Source: Pseudopedobacter saltans DSM 12145 (GTDB taxonomy: Bacteria; Bacteroidota; Bacteroidia; Sphingobacteriales; Sphingobacteriaceae). Taken from it: a stretch of DNA of 64,000 nucleotides. The stretch is from NCBI RefSeq assembly GCF_000190735.1, contig NC_015177.1, forward strand, positions 1,736,001 through 1,800,000, read 5' to 3'. Within the stretch, counting starts at the first letter, position 1. Each line of letters opens with the position of its first letter. Below are positions 17,921 through 26,869 of the stretch, one piece after another. The translations under genes and the position numbers were made by a program. A model generated the notes under the pieces. The model saw nothing but the letters and a program-made list of their open reading frames with translations, did no database searches and was not told the origin of the DNA.

Positions 17921-20485
17921 TTAACCGCATTTGCTTGACCCGCAATCCTTACAAGTTAAACAACCTTCCTGATATTGTAAATTAGTAGAATTACAATTCG
18001 AACATTTCGAAGTACCAACAACTGTTCCCTCGGGAATATAGCGCTTAAGTGCTCTTGCAACACCATTTTTCCACGTATTGATATGTTCATCCAACTGCAA
18101 ACTACTAATCAAATCCACCACTTTTTCTATTGGCATTCCATGTCGCAATGTTCCCGAGATCAACTTAGCATAATTCCAGTATTCAGGGTTAAATTTATAA
18201 GAAAGTCCTTCTATGGTTGTTTTATATCCCCTTTGATTCTTATATTGAAAATCATAACGGGAAGTCCCATCTTCATCTTTACTTTTTATAATCAAGCCAT
18301 CGTTAACCCATCTCGGTAATAAAATACCAACTTCATCATCTGATAGTCCCGTAAAAATTTCATACGGTTTACCATCAATCAGTCCTATAAAAGCTATCCA
18401 TTTTTCTTTATTGTTCTGAAAACGAACAACATCAGCCTCTAATACCTGTGGCCTTACAGTAGGAAAAAGTGTATCTAAAACTGTTTCCTTGTTGTTCTCG
18501 TCATCATCTTTCTTATCATCATTAGCGATCAATACCCCAGAACGGGAACCATCTCTATACACAGTAACTCCTTTACATCCAGATTTCCATGCTTCCATAT
18601 ATAATGCCCCAACCAGTTCTTCCGATACATCATTGGGCATATTAATAGTCACACTGATTGAATGATCTACCCATTTTTGAATTGCTCCCTGCATATGAAC
18701 CTTTTTTAAGTAATCTACATCATTAGAGGTAGCCTTATAATAAGGTGATTGCTTTACCAATTCGTCTAATTCCTCGTTACTATAATTACGTTCAATATCA
18801 AAACCATTTGTTTCCATCCAGGTTTTAAATCCGTGATGAAAAACGACATATTCTTCCCAGGAATCACCAACTTCATCTACAAAATCTATTCTGACATTTT
18901 TATCATTAGGATTTACTTTTCTTCTGCGCTTATAAACTGGCATAAATACAGGCTCGATACCAGAAGTTGTCTGGGACATTAAACTTGTTGTTCCCGTTGG
19001 GGCAATAGTCAACAATGCAATATTACGACGCCCATATTCTAACATTTCGTAGTAAAGCTTAGAGTCTGCCTCTGCTAGTCTTTTAATAAAAGGATTGTTT
19101 TTTTCTCTTTCCGCATCAAAAATTGGAAATGCCCCTCTTTCTTTAGCAGCTGTCACAGAAGATCTATAAGCCTCTATTGCAATTAATTTATGGATGTCTA
19201 CTGAAAAACTGATACCTTCATCGCTTCCATATCTCAGACCCAATGCAGCCAGCATATCTCCTTCAGCAGTGATACCAATACCTGTTCTTCTTCCTTCTTC
19301 CGCCTTTCTACGGATATTTAACCAAAGATTTTTTTCGACTCTTTTCGTCTCATCTTCTTCAGGATCACTATCTATTTTTGCTAAAATGTCATTAACCTTT
19401 TCTAATTCAAGATCAATGATATCATCCATTATTCTTTGGGCAAAACCAATATGTTTTTTAAATAGTTCAAAGTTAAAAGAAGCTGCTTTTGTATATGGAT
19501 TCTCGACGTATGAATAAAGATTAATTGCCAAAAGACGGCAAGAGTCATATGGGCATAATGGAATTTCACCGCATGGATTTGTTGATACAGTTTTATATCC
19601 CAAATCCGCGTAGCAATCGGGAACAGACTCATTAATAATGGTATCCCAAAATAGAATTCCTGGTTCTGCAGAACGCCATGCATTATGCACTATTTTATCC
19701 CAAAGTTCTTTAGCTTTTATTTTGTTACTAAAAATTGGTTTTTCGGCTCCTATCGGATATCGTTGCACAAAATCAGAATCTTTTTCCACAGCCTGCATAA
19801 ACGCATCTGTAATTCTCACCGAAACATTGGCGCCGGTAACTTTTCCTTGTTCCATTTTTGCATCAATAAACCGCTCTGCGTCGGGATGCTCTATTGATAC
19901 CGACAGCATAAGAGCTCCTCGCCGTCCATCTTGCGCAACTTCTCTGGTAGAATTAGAATAACGCTCCATAAACGGAACTAAGCCCGTAGATGTTAAAGCT
20001 GAGTTTTTTACAGGTGATCCTTTGGGCCGGATATGAGACAAATCATGTCCTACTCCTCCGCGACGTTTCATCAATTGGATTTGCTCCTGATCAATTTTCA
20101 TGATACCACCATAAGAATCTGATTCCCCATCATTTCCTATCACAAAACAATTTGATAACGAAGCTATTTGAAACGGATTACCAATTCCCGTCATTGGACT
20201 CCCTTGAGGGATGATATATTTAAAATTCTTTATAAGTTCAAAAACATCAGACTCGGATAATGGATTCGGATATTTTGATTCGATCCTTGCAATCTCTGAA
20301 GCTATACGACGATGCATATCATCCGGCGTCTTTTCATATAAATTACCAGACGAATCTTTAAGCGCATATTTGTTTACCCAAACCCTTGCAGCTAAATCAT
20401 CTCCTTTAAAATATTCTAAACTCGCTTCAAAAGCTTCTTCTTGGGTATAGGTAACGTTAGACTCTTTTGTTTCAATAACTTTCAT
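17921..20485 (-). CDS. nrdJ: Ribonucleotide reductase, adenosylcobalamin-dependent (class II)
   Basis: Reduces ribonucleotides to deoxyribonucleotides using adenosylcobalamin, independent of oxygen. The 854-residue protein has the barrel with NPCGEIPLCPYDSCRLLAINL (active-site region with the radical cysteine), the nucleotide-binding loop segment LMKRRGGVGHDLS, the APTGTTSLMSQTTSGIEP segment near the phosphate site, and a C-terminal zinc-ribbon tail with four CxxC-like pairs ending GSSKCG. This architecture is that of NrdJ with the thioredoxin-reducible C-terminal cysteines. No cobalamin riboswitch is recognisable upstream; instead there is a perfect 8-bp inverted repeat at 20615-20633. It stands alone between two non-coding stretches. 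Confidence 0.95.
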   Translation of the reverse strand: MKVIETKESNVTYTQEEAFEASLEYFKGDDLAARVWVNKYALKDSSGNLYEKTPDDMHRRIASEIARIESKYPNPLSESDVFELIKNFKYIIPQGSPMTGIGNPFQIASLSNCFVIGNDGESDSYGGIMKIDQEQIQLMKRRGGVGHDLSHIRPKGSPVKNSALTSTGLVPFMERYSNSTREVAQDGRRGALMLSVSIEHPDAERFIDAKMEQGKVTGANVSVRITDAFMQAVEKDSDFVQRYPIGAEKPIFSNKIKAKELWDKIVHNAWRSAEPGILFWDTIINESVPDCYADLGYKTVSTNPCGEIPLCPYDSCRLLAINLYSYVENPYTKAASFNFELFKKHIGFAQRIMDDIIDLELEKVNDILAKIDSDPEEDETKRVEKNLWLNIRRKAEEGRRTGIGITAEGDMLAALGLRYGSDEGISFSVDIHKLIAIEAYRSSVTAAKERGAFPIFDAEREKNNPFIKRLAEADSKLYYEMLEYGRRNIALLTIAPTGTTSLMSQTTSGIEPVFMPVYKRRRKVNPNDKNVRIDFVDEVGDSWEEYVVFHHGFKTWMETNGFDIERNYSNEELDELVKQSPYYKATSNDVDYLKKVHMQGAIQKWVDHSISVTINMPNDVSEELVGALYMEAWKSGCKGVTVYRDGSRSGVLIANDDKKDDDENNKETVLDTLFPTVRPQVLEADVVRFQNNKEKWIAFIGLIDGKPYEIFTGLSDDEVGILLPRWVNDGLIIKSKDEDGTSRYDFQYKNQRGYKTTIEGLSYKFNPEYWNYAKLISGTLRHGMPIEKVVDLISSLQLDEHINTWKNGVARALKRYIPEGTVVGTSKCSNCNSTNLQYQEGCLTCKDCGSSKCG

Positions 20486-20614
20486 AATTTAAATTTTAAA
20501 TTATCAATGAGGACAAAACAAATTTAAAAAAAAATTCCTATAAGAATTAAAATTTAAAAGTTTACAAAATTTTAACATCAAATATTTATAAATCAGATAT
20601 TTACAAAAAATAAA

Positions 20615-20633
20615 ATTGTAAAAAGTTTACAAT
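20615..20633. promoter_or_regulatory. Perfect inverted repeat upstream of nrdJ (candidate operator)
   Basis: ATTGTAAA-AAG-TTTACAAT, two 8-bp arms with a 3-bp centre, lies about 130 bp before the nrdJ start in a very AT-rich leader. A related half, AAAGTTTACAA, recurs around 20567-20577. It does not match the NrdR box that I know. Confidence 0.45.
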
Positions 20634-20670
20634 TTTTAAAACAAATAAAAATATAACAATTATTTCATTT

Positions 20671-20702
20671 AAAAAAAATGTCAGTATGAAATCATACTGA
20701 CA
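20671..20702 (-). terminator. Terminator at the end of the PUL 1 operon
   Basis: On the minus strand TGTCAGTATG pairs perfectly with CATACTGACA (plus-strand arms 20693-20702 and 20679-20688), 4-nt loop, followed by an 8-T run. It lies 26 nt past the PL14-like gene stop. Confidence 0.9.
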
Positions 20703-20727
20703 CCACCTCAATCATATTGGTTAAAAT

Positions 20728-21576
20728 TTAGCTTGAAATTCGGGTGTAAGTCAAATCGTCGTAATAGATTAAACCATCTGTTGAAGATTGCCAATACTCG
20801 TCACTTCCACCTCTGAAAGTATGGAAAGTGATGGACTTGATTTTTGCGTATGAATCGTTGGTTGTCCATCTGATAGACTGGCTCAACAACGTCACCCCAT
20901 CTATTTGATAAAGCACTGATCCGTTTGTGCTGGATCCGGTATTACTCTTCACTCTGATTTTAACTGTATACCATGTATTTTTAGCAAGCGTTTTACTTTG
21001 TTTACCAAAAGTGTTTCCGCAGTTTTCCGGCATATCTTTGTAATAGACATAAGGTCTGAAATATGGCTGGTCGTTACTGTTGTTTGTTTTGGTTCCATTT
21101 GGATTATACCACATTAAACGGGCAGTTCCTCCCGTTCCGTCATCAGCTTTATTACAGCCCGTAAATCCATTTCCGATATGAAATCCAAATCCAACTTTAC
21201 CTCCCCTGCTCCAATCAAAATTTGGTCCGAAACGAACCTTGAAAGACAGTTCATATTCCGTTCCATCAGATACATCTATATTCACAATGTTACCATTCGA
21301 TAAGGAGTTCGCCGGAATACGAATTCTGGCCTGATTGCTGTAAATATCAGCATTTTTCCATGTACCACTTGCCAGTTGCCCCATATCGGCTTCGGCCTGA
21401 GCCTGGGTATAAGTACCGTCCGGCCTGGTAAAATTCGCGGTTCTACTGGAATAAATTGCCCTCGGTTGTGTAGCATCATTATCCACTAAAAACTCTGCTT
21501 CGTTCTTTTTACAAGCAGAAAAAAGTATAGGCAAAGCCATACCTATAGTCCAAACATAATTTGATCTTTTTTTCAT
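20728..21576 (-). CDS. Polysaccharide lyase, PL14-like lipoprotein
   Basis: A surface-type lipoprotein (lipobox FSAC, C22) whose body is a beta-jelly-roll lyase domain resembling family PL14 (alginate and glucuronate lyases). Family-like features are KVRFGPNFDWSRGGKVGFGFHIG, the ARLMWYNPNG strand, YFRPYVYYKDMP, the QIDGVTLLSQSIRWT strand and the C-terminal HTFRGGSDEYW and IYYDDLTYT strands. It would cleave a uronic-acid polysaccharide by beta-elimination outside the cell. It is the last gene of PUL 1, and an alginate-lyase-family enzyme two genes upstream fits the same substrate class. Exact substrate is not shown by the sequence. Confidence 0.75.
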   Translation of the reverse strand: MKKRSNYVWTIGMALPILFSACKKNEAEFLVDNDATQPRAIYSSRTANFTRPDGTYTQAQAEADMGQLASGTWKNADIYSNQARIRIPANSLSNGNIVNIDVSDGTEYELSFKVRFGPNFDWSRGGKVGFGFHIGNGFTGCNKADDGTGGTARLMWYNPNGTKTNNSNDQPYFRPYVYYKDMPENCGNTFGKQSKTLAKNTWYTVKIRVKSNTGSSTNGSVLYQIDGVTLLSQSIRWTTNDSYAKIKSITFHTFRGGSDEYWQSSTDGLIYYDDLTYTRISS

Positions 21577-21611
21577 TTGATATAGTTTTATATTGGTTGA
21601 TTGAGGTTCTA

Positions 21612-23126
21612 TCAGTTAGTAGAAAAATTCTGTTTTTTTTCGCGTATTACTTCTATTTTTTCTCTTAAATAAGCCAGAAAACTATCCCGAAATCCAGTGT
21701 CATCAGGATACTTCAAAGCCTCCCTTATTGCTTCTTCTGCTTTGGCGATCTGTTTATCTAAAACATAGGCTTCTGCTAAATTCAGGTAGATTCCGGAAGA
21801 CACCGGATGTTTCTGCAAACAAAATTTATAGTAATCTATTGCCTTTTGAAAATCGCCAACCTTATGCACTAAATTGATTCCCAGCTGTTCCAGATAAGCT
21901 ATTTTAAAATCATACTTTTCTTTATATAAACGATAGGCTTCCTCATAAAAGAGAATGGCTTTCTGCACATGACCTCCATTTTTGGCAATTATATCTCCCA
22001 TTGGAAGATGAATTGGTATTTTTAATTCAGAAGCTTTGGCATTGTCTCCATCTAAAAATGAAAGTAATCCATCAAGCTGACTCAAACAATTAAGATCATT
22101 ATCCAGATTAACCATAACACAGAGCCCAATCTTTTTAGAAGGAATTAATATCATTTTATTTGAAAAACCATTCATTCTGGTTTCCTTGACATAAATAGGT
22201 ATTGCATTTTTATAATAGATTTCCCATCCATACCCTATTCCATTTGTCGTAGATGTTTTGACAGGAATATCGAAAAAATGCAATTTTTCATTATTTAAGA
22301 CATATTGCATCCAGATTGCCATATCATCAGCTGTTGTATGTAAGCCTCCGCTACCTCCGTTCTCTCTATTATAGGGATATATACTTGCTGGCTTAAAATG
22401 GTAGGTTAAATAATTTGATACAACAAATGGCTGAGTAGCATTTTTCACTTTATAGAAATACGAGGAATTCATTTTTAACGGAATAAAAAGCTCCTTGCTC
22501 ACGTAATATTCGAAAGGCATTTTTGAAACTTTAGAAACCAGATCTGCAAGAATATCATAGTTATATACAGATCTGGAAACTCGTCTTTCCGAACCTTGCC
22601 ATTTCAATTGTTGATTAGATATACTTCGTGTAGTTATTTCGGGTGCGTTATCGTCAAAACTGGATTCCCCGTATGAAATGCCGTAAGAATCTATTCCCGA
22701 TGTATGCGTAAGAAGGTCTTTGATTGTGATATTCTTATATTCTTCACTCCCCATTCTAAAATAAGGCAGATACTTGACTATGGGATCATCCAGACTTAAA
22801 AGCCCCTGATTTGCCATTTTCAAAACTACACTTGCTAAAACAGGCTCTGAAAAAGCGCCGCCGGCAATAATTGAAGAGCTTGAAATTGGATCTTTATTTA
22901 CATTTTTTATACCGGTTGCTGTGGTGAATAGAGAATCTTTCGAAACAATGGCTATTTCGACGCTAGGCAATCGATAAATTTCTTTAAACTTCAATAGATA
23001 GTTTTCAAATATCTTCGTACTGTTTGCAGAAAAATCGGTAGCAATGGTATTGTGTTTCGGCTGGCAGGCCATAAAAGCGGCTAACATAACTACCCAAATG
23101 CAAGCTGTTATAGGTTTTAAATACAT
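21612..23126 (-). CDS. Serine hydrolase (beta-lactamase/class C) homologue with TPR tail, probably catalytically dead
   Basis: A lipoprotein (lipobox MAC, C21). Residues about 40-370 follow the class C beta-lactamase/PBP4* fold: VEIAIVSKDSLFTTATGIKN, then GLLSLDDPIVKYLP, then IKDLLTHTSGI. The active residues are changed. Where relatives have SxxK (as in SLSKPV), this protein has A91-F-S-E94 followed by PV. The Tyr-x-Asn motif is replaced in RSVYNYDILAD, and the final HxG/KTG strand reads ETRMNGFSNK. The C-terminal third (about 390-500) contains TPR helices (ILFYEEAYRLYKEKYD, KAIDYYKFCLQKHP, AEAYVLDKQIAKAEEA). It lies inside PUL 1, so a binding or scaffold role at the cell surface is more likely than hydrolysis. 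Confidence 0.8.
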   Translation of the reverse strand: MYLKPITACIWVVMLAAFMACQPKHNTIATDFSANSTKIFENYLLKFKEIYRLPSVEIAIVSKDSLFTTATGIKNVNKDPISSSSIIAGGAFSEPVLASVVLKMANQGLLSLDDPIVKYLPYFRMGSEEYKNITIKDLLTHTSGIDSYGISYGESSFDDNAPEITTRSISNQQLKWQGSERRVSRSVYNYDILADLVSKVSKMPFEYYVSKELFIPLKMNSSYFYKVKNATQPFVVSNYLTYHFKPASIYPYNRENGGSGGLHTTADDMAIWMQYVLNNEKLHFFDIPVKTSTTNGIGYGWEIYYKNAIPIYVKETRMNGFSNKMILIPSKKIGLCVMVNLDNDLNCLSQLDGLLSFLDGDNAKASELKIPIHLPMGDIIAKNGGHVQKAILFYEEAYRLYKEKYDFKIAYLEQLGINLVHKVGDFQKAIDYYKFCLQKHPVSSGIYLNLAEAYVLDKQIAKAEEAIREALKYPDDTGFRDSFLAYLREKIEVIREKKQNFSTN

Positions 23127-23192
23127 AGTAGATTGATTGAATTATATTTTGAGAACGTTAATTCAACACAACCTGACGACTCATCATTTAAT

Positions 23193-24368
23193 CTATTGTA
23201 ACCAAATAATAGGATTTCTGACAGGCAGGTTTCTGATTACTTCTTCATTAGTCGGATAACGTTCCAGTTTCTTCCACAAATCAAAATAAGAGCGATTTTT
23301 ATATGCAAACGCCCCAAAAAGAAGAAAAGGTTGGGCTACCGGCCAGAATTCATAAAACATAATATCTTCAGGATATGTCCAACTCGATTTATCTGCGATG
23401 TATGGATAAAGAAAAGAGATGCCCTTGGCTAACGATTTTCCATCATTAGTTTGATATTTCCATAAATTATCTTTTGGCGTAGACAGTATCTGACAAACAG
23501 TAGCCATTGCATCCAAATTAAAAATTGCATAGCCATAAGGCTTGGTTCTTCTTAATTCTAACGGAAAACTACCGTTTTCCGCCATTTGATTTGGTAATAA
23601 AACTTCTTTAAAGCGCTTTGTGCAGGAATCCAATAAAAGTTGATTTCCTGTAAGCTTGGCAAATGAAGCAACCTGCATTAACCAGCATGTGGAATGATTA
23701 TTCTTGATCTCCTTTTCTTTTAATCCCATCTCACTTGTAGTTAGCCACAAATTATACTGAGAGAACCACTTTTTTATTTTATCGGCTAATTTTTCATCAA
23801 AAAATTTTGATTTCTCCATCACCATCATTCCTTGCACCACTTCTAAAAAGTGTATGGTATCAATAATTCCATAATTACGTCCTGTCACCCCATTTCTAAT
23901 TGCCTGAGCATATTTTAAATGAGGGCTCATACGAGTATTTTCATCGACAAACCAAGCGTTTAGATGTTTAATAGCATGCTTTACATATTTGTCATCGCCG
24001 GTGATTTTATAAGCAGACGCTAATACTCCTATTATTTTGCTAAATCTGATCATCAACTTCCTATGTTCAACAAAATTACTGGGATTGGTTTTTCCATCAA
24101 TTTCTTTATAGGGACCTTCCGGATTTTCTGGATTAGGCCAAAAGTAATCAGACTCGGAAAAGAAATCATGTTTGTTACCGGCGCTACGTTCACAAAACTC
24201 AGCTGTCACTGTTAATGGCTCTTCTTTTAAGGCAAGTTCCGAATCTATTAAAACCCGATTTTTTAACAGATCTACAACCTCCCTGTAATAAGTTTTGGGT
24301 TGAGCAAAACCCTTGGTTGTGATACCAAGGAAAAATAAAAGCAATACCGAATAATATTTACGCTTCAT
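23193..24368 (-). CDS. Alginate lyase-family protein (PL5/PL38-like)
   Basis: An exported lyase of the alginate_lyase superfamily with an alpha/alpha toroid. Signal peptide MKRKYYSVLLLFFLGITTKGFAQ follows the ATG at 24368; an ATG ten codons earlier gives an unusual extension and is less likely. The substrate-binding stretch SESDYFWPNPENPEGPY and the catalytic-type NNHSTCW, followed by the conserved tyrosine region RTKPYGYAIFNLDAMA, match the family, which includes mannuronate- and glucuronan-degrading lyases (PL5 and PL38). About 391 residues, complete. Likely periplasmic, acting on oligosaccharides brought in by the PUL 1 SusCD pair. Confidence 0.8.
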   Translation of the reverse strand: MKRKYYSVLLLFFLGITTKGFAQPKTYYREVVDLLKNRVLIDSELALKEEPLTVTAEFCERSAGNKHDFFSESDYFWPNPENPEGPYKEIDGKTNPSNFVEHRKLMIRFSKIIGVLASAYKITGDDKYVKHAIKHLNAWFVDENTRMSPHLKYAQAIRNGVTGRNYGIIDTIHFLEVVQGMMVMEKSKFFDEKLADKIKKWFSQYNLWLTTSEMGLKEKEIKNNHSTCWLMQVASFAKLTGNQLLLDSCTKRFKEVLLPNQMAENGSFPLELRRTKPYGYAIFNLDAMATVCQILSTPKDNLWKYQTNDGKSLAKGISFLYPYIADKSSWTYPEDIMFYEFWPVAQPFLLFGAFAYKNRSYFDLWKKLERYPTNEEVIRNLPVRNPIIWLQ

Positions 24369-24427
24369 ATAATTTCTTTGTAAAAGCAAACCGTTCAATA
24401 TTAAAACGGTTTGCCTTATAATTTACA

Positions 24428-25240
24428 TTAATATCTGCTAGGATACACTGTTGTTGCACTTACATGAACTTTTCCATTTGTAGCAACTATTCCTGAAGTC
24501 GCAAGAGTTGTAAAACTATTAACCTGAAGTGGAGAATAATCACTATTCAACATTCTAAAGTTAATTTTACCTTCCTGATCAAATCCTTTTCCGGTACCTG
24601 TTAAATAATCATAAACTAACGTTCTGGAATTACCCGGTTGCTGTTCATTATTTACCACTAAATATCCCAACCTTGATTCTAATCCCGCTGTTTTTCCCGG
24701 GCCTAATAAGGTTTCAAAAGATGTGTTCTCAATTTTAGCACTTTCAAACCCCAAATCACCCAAAGCAATTAAATAAAGAAAATAATTCCTTACCGTTTCA
24801 ACAGAATAATCACTCCATTTGGTAGCAATTTTCGTTACGGGAGTCCCATTATTAAGTTTCAAGGAACCATCAGGATTTTTTTCCATTACGGGCAGATCAA
24901 ACCACATTCCAGCGGTTATTGCACCCGTATTTGCATTTCTAACACGAATTGCGTTATTACTAAGAAAGACGAAAGTTCTACCGGGCTTTTCATATTCTTC
25001 TAAATTGATTCCGGCATATTCTAATCCCAACTGCATCCATTTAAAAACAGTATCATTTGCAATCACTGGATTTTTGCCTCTATTAATTAGATATTCCTTT
25101 GCAGAAATGTTGATATGTGGATCTAAAATTGTTCCTTCATATTTATAATCTTTTTGTACATCTAGTCCAAACATAGAGCAAGATGAAGACACTATTCCTA
25201 TCAGAACAGTTCCTATAATATATTGATATATCTTTTTCAT
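24428..25240 (-). CDS. Fasciclin-like surface lipoprotein of PUL 1
   Basis: Lipoprotein with lipobox SSSC, C21. The body resembles a fasciclin (FAS1) domain: NDTVFKWMQLGLEYAGINL is like the first helix, RTFVFLSNNAIRV is like the conserved FTVFAPTNEAF strand, and NGKVHVSATTVYPSRY is like the closing NGVIHVIDKVLLP strand. The match is weak and should be treated as tentative. It starts 2 nt after susD and so takes the position usually held by a SusE/SusF-type surface glycan-binding protein. The probable role is capture of the polysaccharide on the outer membrane. No catalytic motif. Confidence 0.6.
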   Translation of the reverse strand: MKKIYQYIIGTVLIGIVSSSCSMFGLDVQKDYKYEGTILDPHINISAKEYLINRGKNPVIANDTVFKWMQLGLEYAGINLEEYEKPGRTFVFLSNNAIRVRNANTGAITAGMWFDLPVMEKNPDGSLKLNNGTPVTKIATKWSDYSVETVRNYFLYLIALGDLGFESAKIENTSFETLLGPGKTAGLESRLGYLVVNNEQQPGNSRTLVYDYLTGTGKGFDQEGKINFRMLNSDYSPLQVNSFTTLATSGIVATNGKVHVSATTVYPSRY

Positions 25241-25242
25241 AA

Positions 25243-26865
25243 CTAATTTTTATAGGGATCGTTTTGAACAAGCAAACGGTTTGAATTAAGAACATTTAGT
25301 GATAAAGGCCAATAATATCTCTTTTTATCAGTACCAAAACCTATTTGTGCATTTCCAATATTCGCTTGTCTTGTGATTAAAATAGGATCCATCACTTCTT
25401 TTACTCTATCTGTACGCACCAAGTCAAACCATCTTACTCCCTCGCCTATTAATTCGAATTGTCTTTCTTTAAGAATTTCTTTTTCTAAAGTATTTTCGTC
25501 GTAATTGGCTGCTACAACAGTTGGTACACCGGCTCTCGTTTTAATCAAGTTTAGATATTTAACAGCGTTATTCCTATCACCTATTTTATTAAGTGCTTCT
25601 GCATATAATAAATACATACCGCTTAATCTGTATATTGGTATAAAAACATCAGTTTCGGTAGTAGCAGGAAGATTGTTATCATATTTCTGTAATGTAAAAT
25701 TATACCCTGCCGTAGCTGTTGGCGCGACATAAGTACCTGCGTAAAATTTCCAGAAACTTCTATCTCTGATTGGTTGATTTGTCGCATTCGTCATATTATA
25801 TGTTTGCTTAACACGCAAATCAGTTGTTGCTGTTGTAGAACCATAAACTGCGGTAGAAACTGTAGGCCATGTAGTCCACAACTCAGTCCCCATTCTAATA
25901 GTATTTTCATTGGTAGTTCTCGAAACACCAGACATACAAGCACAGCCATTAGCAATGTAGTTCCAATGAATGCTGAAAATACTTTCTAAACTTCCCGCTG
26001 GATTAGTGAATTGTTGATTCCAGGTTAATCCTGCTTGTAAATCAGCTACTGCACCTCCTGCACCTGTTATATCTTTACCTACTGCATTATAAACTTTCCC
26101 TGTTGGAGCTTTAGCAGCGAATAACCTTTTAAACCAAATAACTGCATTTGGATAATCTTTTTTCCACATATAAATATCAGCCATAATAGAACAGATAGCT
26201 CCTTCTCCCAAATACCAAACTGTTGGAGTGGCATTTTTTACTGTTAATGCATAAGCTTCTTCTAGGTCTTTGATACATTGGTCTAAAATTTTTGCCTGCG
26301 GATCTCTTGCTTGTTCTGCTTTTTCATGAATACTTTCATAAGGCTCGGTCCTTAAAGGAGCATCTCCCCATATCCTTACAATCCAAAAGTAACATAAAGC
26401 TCTCATGGCCAAACTTTGTGCTCTATAACTGTCTTCTTGCGCTAAAGACAATGCTCCTATTGTGCCAACTGGAACATAGTTTTTTATTAATGGAAGGTTT
26501 TTAAGAATTAAGTTTGCCCTTCCAATGGTGCTATATAATGGACTCCAATCTGCGTAAGCATTGTTTTCTGTTAATCCATTTAAATGGATTTCATTAGTTG
26601 AACTTGTAGCATATGCTGAACGCGTCTCCCAATTATCCGATCTTGCTTCACCCCACCATGTAATCCTATTCTGGAACTGGCCTTCTCCGATCATGGTGTG
26701 TTGAAACTCGCCATACATCCCGGCAATAGCCGCATCGGCATCTAGCTTGCTTTTAAAAAAATCTTTTAACGTACCTTCTGAAATCGGTTGTTCATCTATA
26801 GCTTTATTACAACTTGTAAAAGAAATAATTAAGCTCAATATTGCTGTACTAAATATCTTTTTCAT
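25243..26865 (-). CDS. SusD/RagB-family outer-membrane glycan-binding lipoprotein (PUL 1)
   Basis: Lipoprotein (lipobox FTSC, C19) of the SusD family. It forms the lid over the partner SusC porin and binds glycan at the surface. SusD features seen are the N-terminal region with AIAGMYGEFQ, the TPR-like helices with YRAQSLAMRALCYFWIVRIWGDAPLRTEPYE, and the C-terminal block KYLNLIKTRAGVPT, ILKERQFELIGEGVRWFDLVRT. Length 540 is normal. It is separated from susC by 4 nt and from the following lipoprotein by 2 nt, so the three are translated as a unit. Confidence 0.95.
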   Translation of the reverse strand: MKKIFSTAILSLIISFTSCNKAIDEQPISEGTLKDFFKSKLDADAAIAGMYGEFQHTMIGEGQFQNRITWWGEARSDNWETRSAYATSSTNEIHLNGLTENNAYADWSPLYSTIGRANLILKNLPLIKNYVPVGTIGALSLAQEDSYRAQSLAMRALCYFWIVRIWGDAPLRTEPYESIHEKAEQARDPQAKILDQCIKDLEEAYALTVKNATPTVWYLGEGAICSIMADIYMWKKDYPNAVIWFKRLFAAKAPTGKVYNAVGKDITGAGGAVADLQAGLTWNQQFTNPAGSLESIFSIHWNYIANGCACMSGVSRTTNENTIRMGTELWTTWPTVSTAVYGSTTATTDLRVKQTYNMTNATNQPIRDRSFWKFYAGTYVAPTATAGYNFTLQKYDNNLPATTETDVFIPIYRLSGMYLLYAEALNKIGDRNNAVKYLNLIKTRAGVPTVVAANYDENTLEKEILKERQFELIGEGVRWFDLVRTDRVKEVMDPILITRQANIGNAQIGFGTDKKRYYWPLSLNVLNSNRLLVQNDPYKN

Positions 26866-26869
26866 TTTA

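Noticed and set aside
20486-20727. Cobalamin riboswitch upstream of nrdJ
   Set aside because: The leader is almost all A and T, with no B12-box-like conserved core; only an inverted repeat and the PUL 1 terminator are seen.
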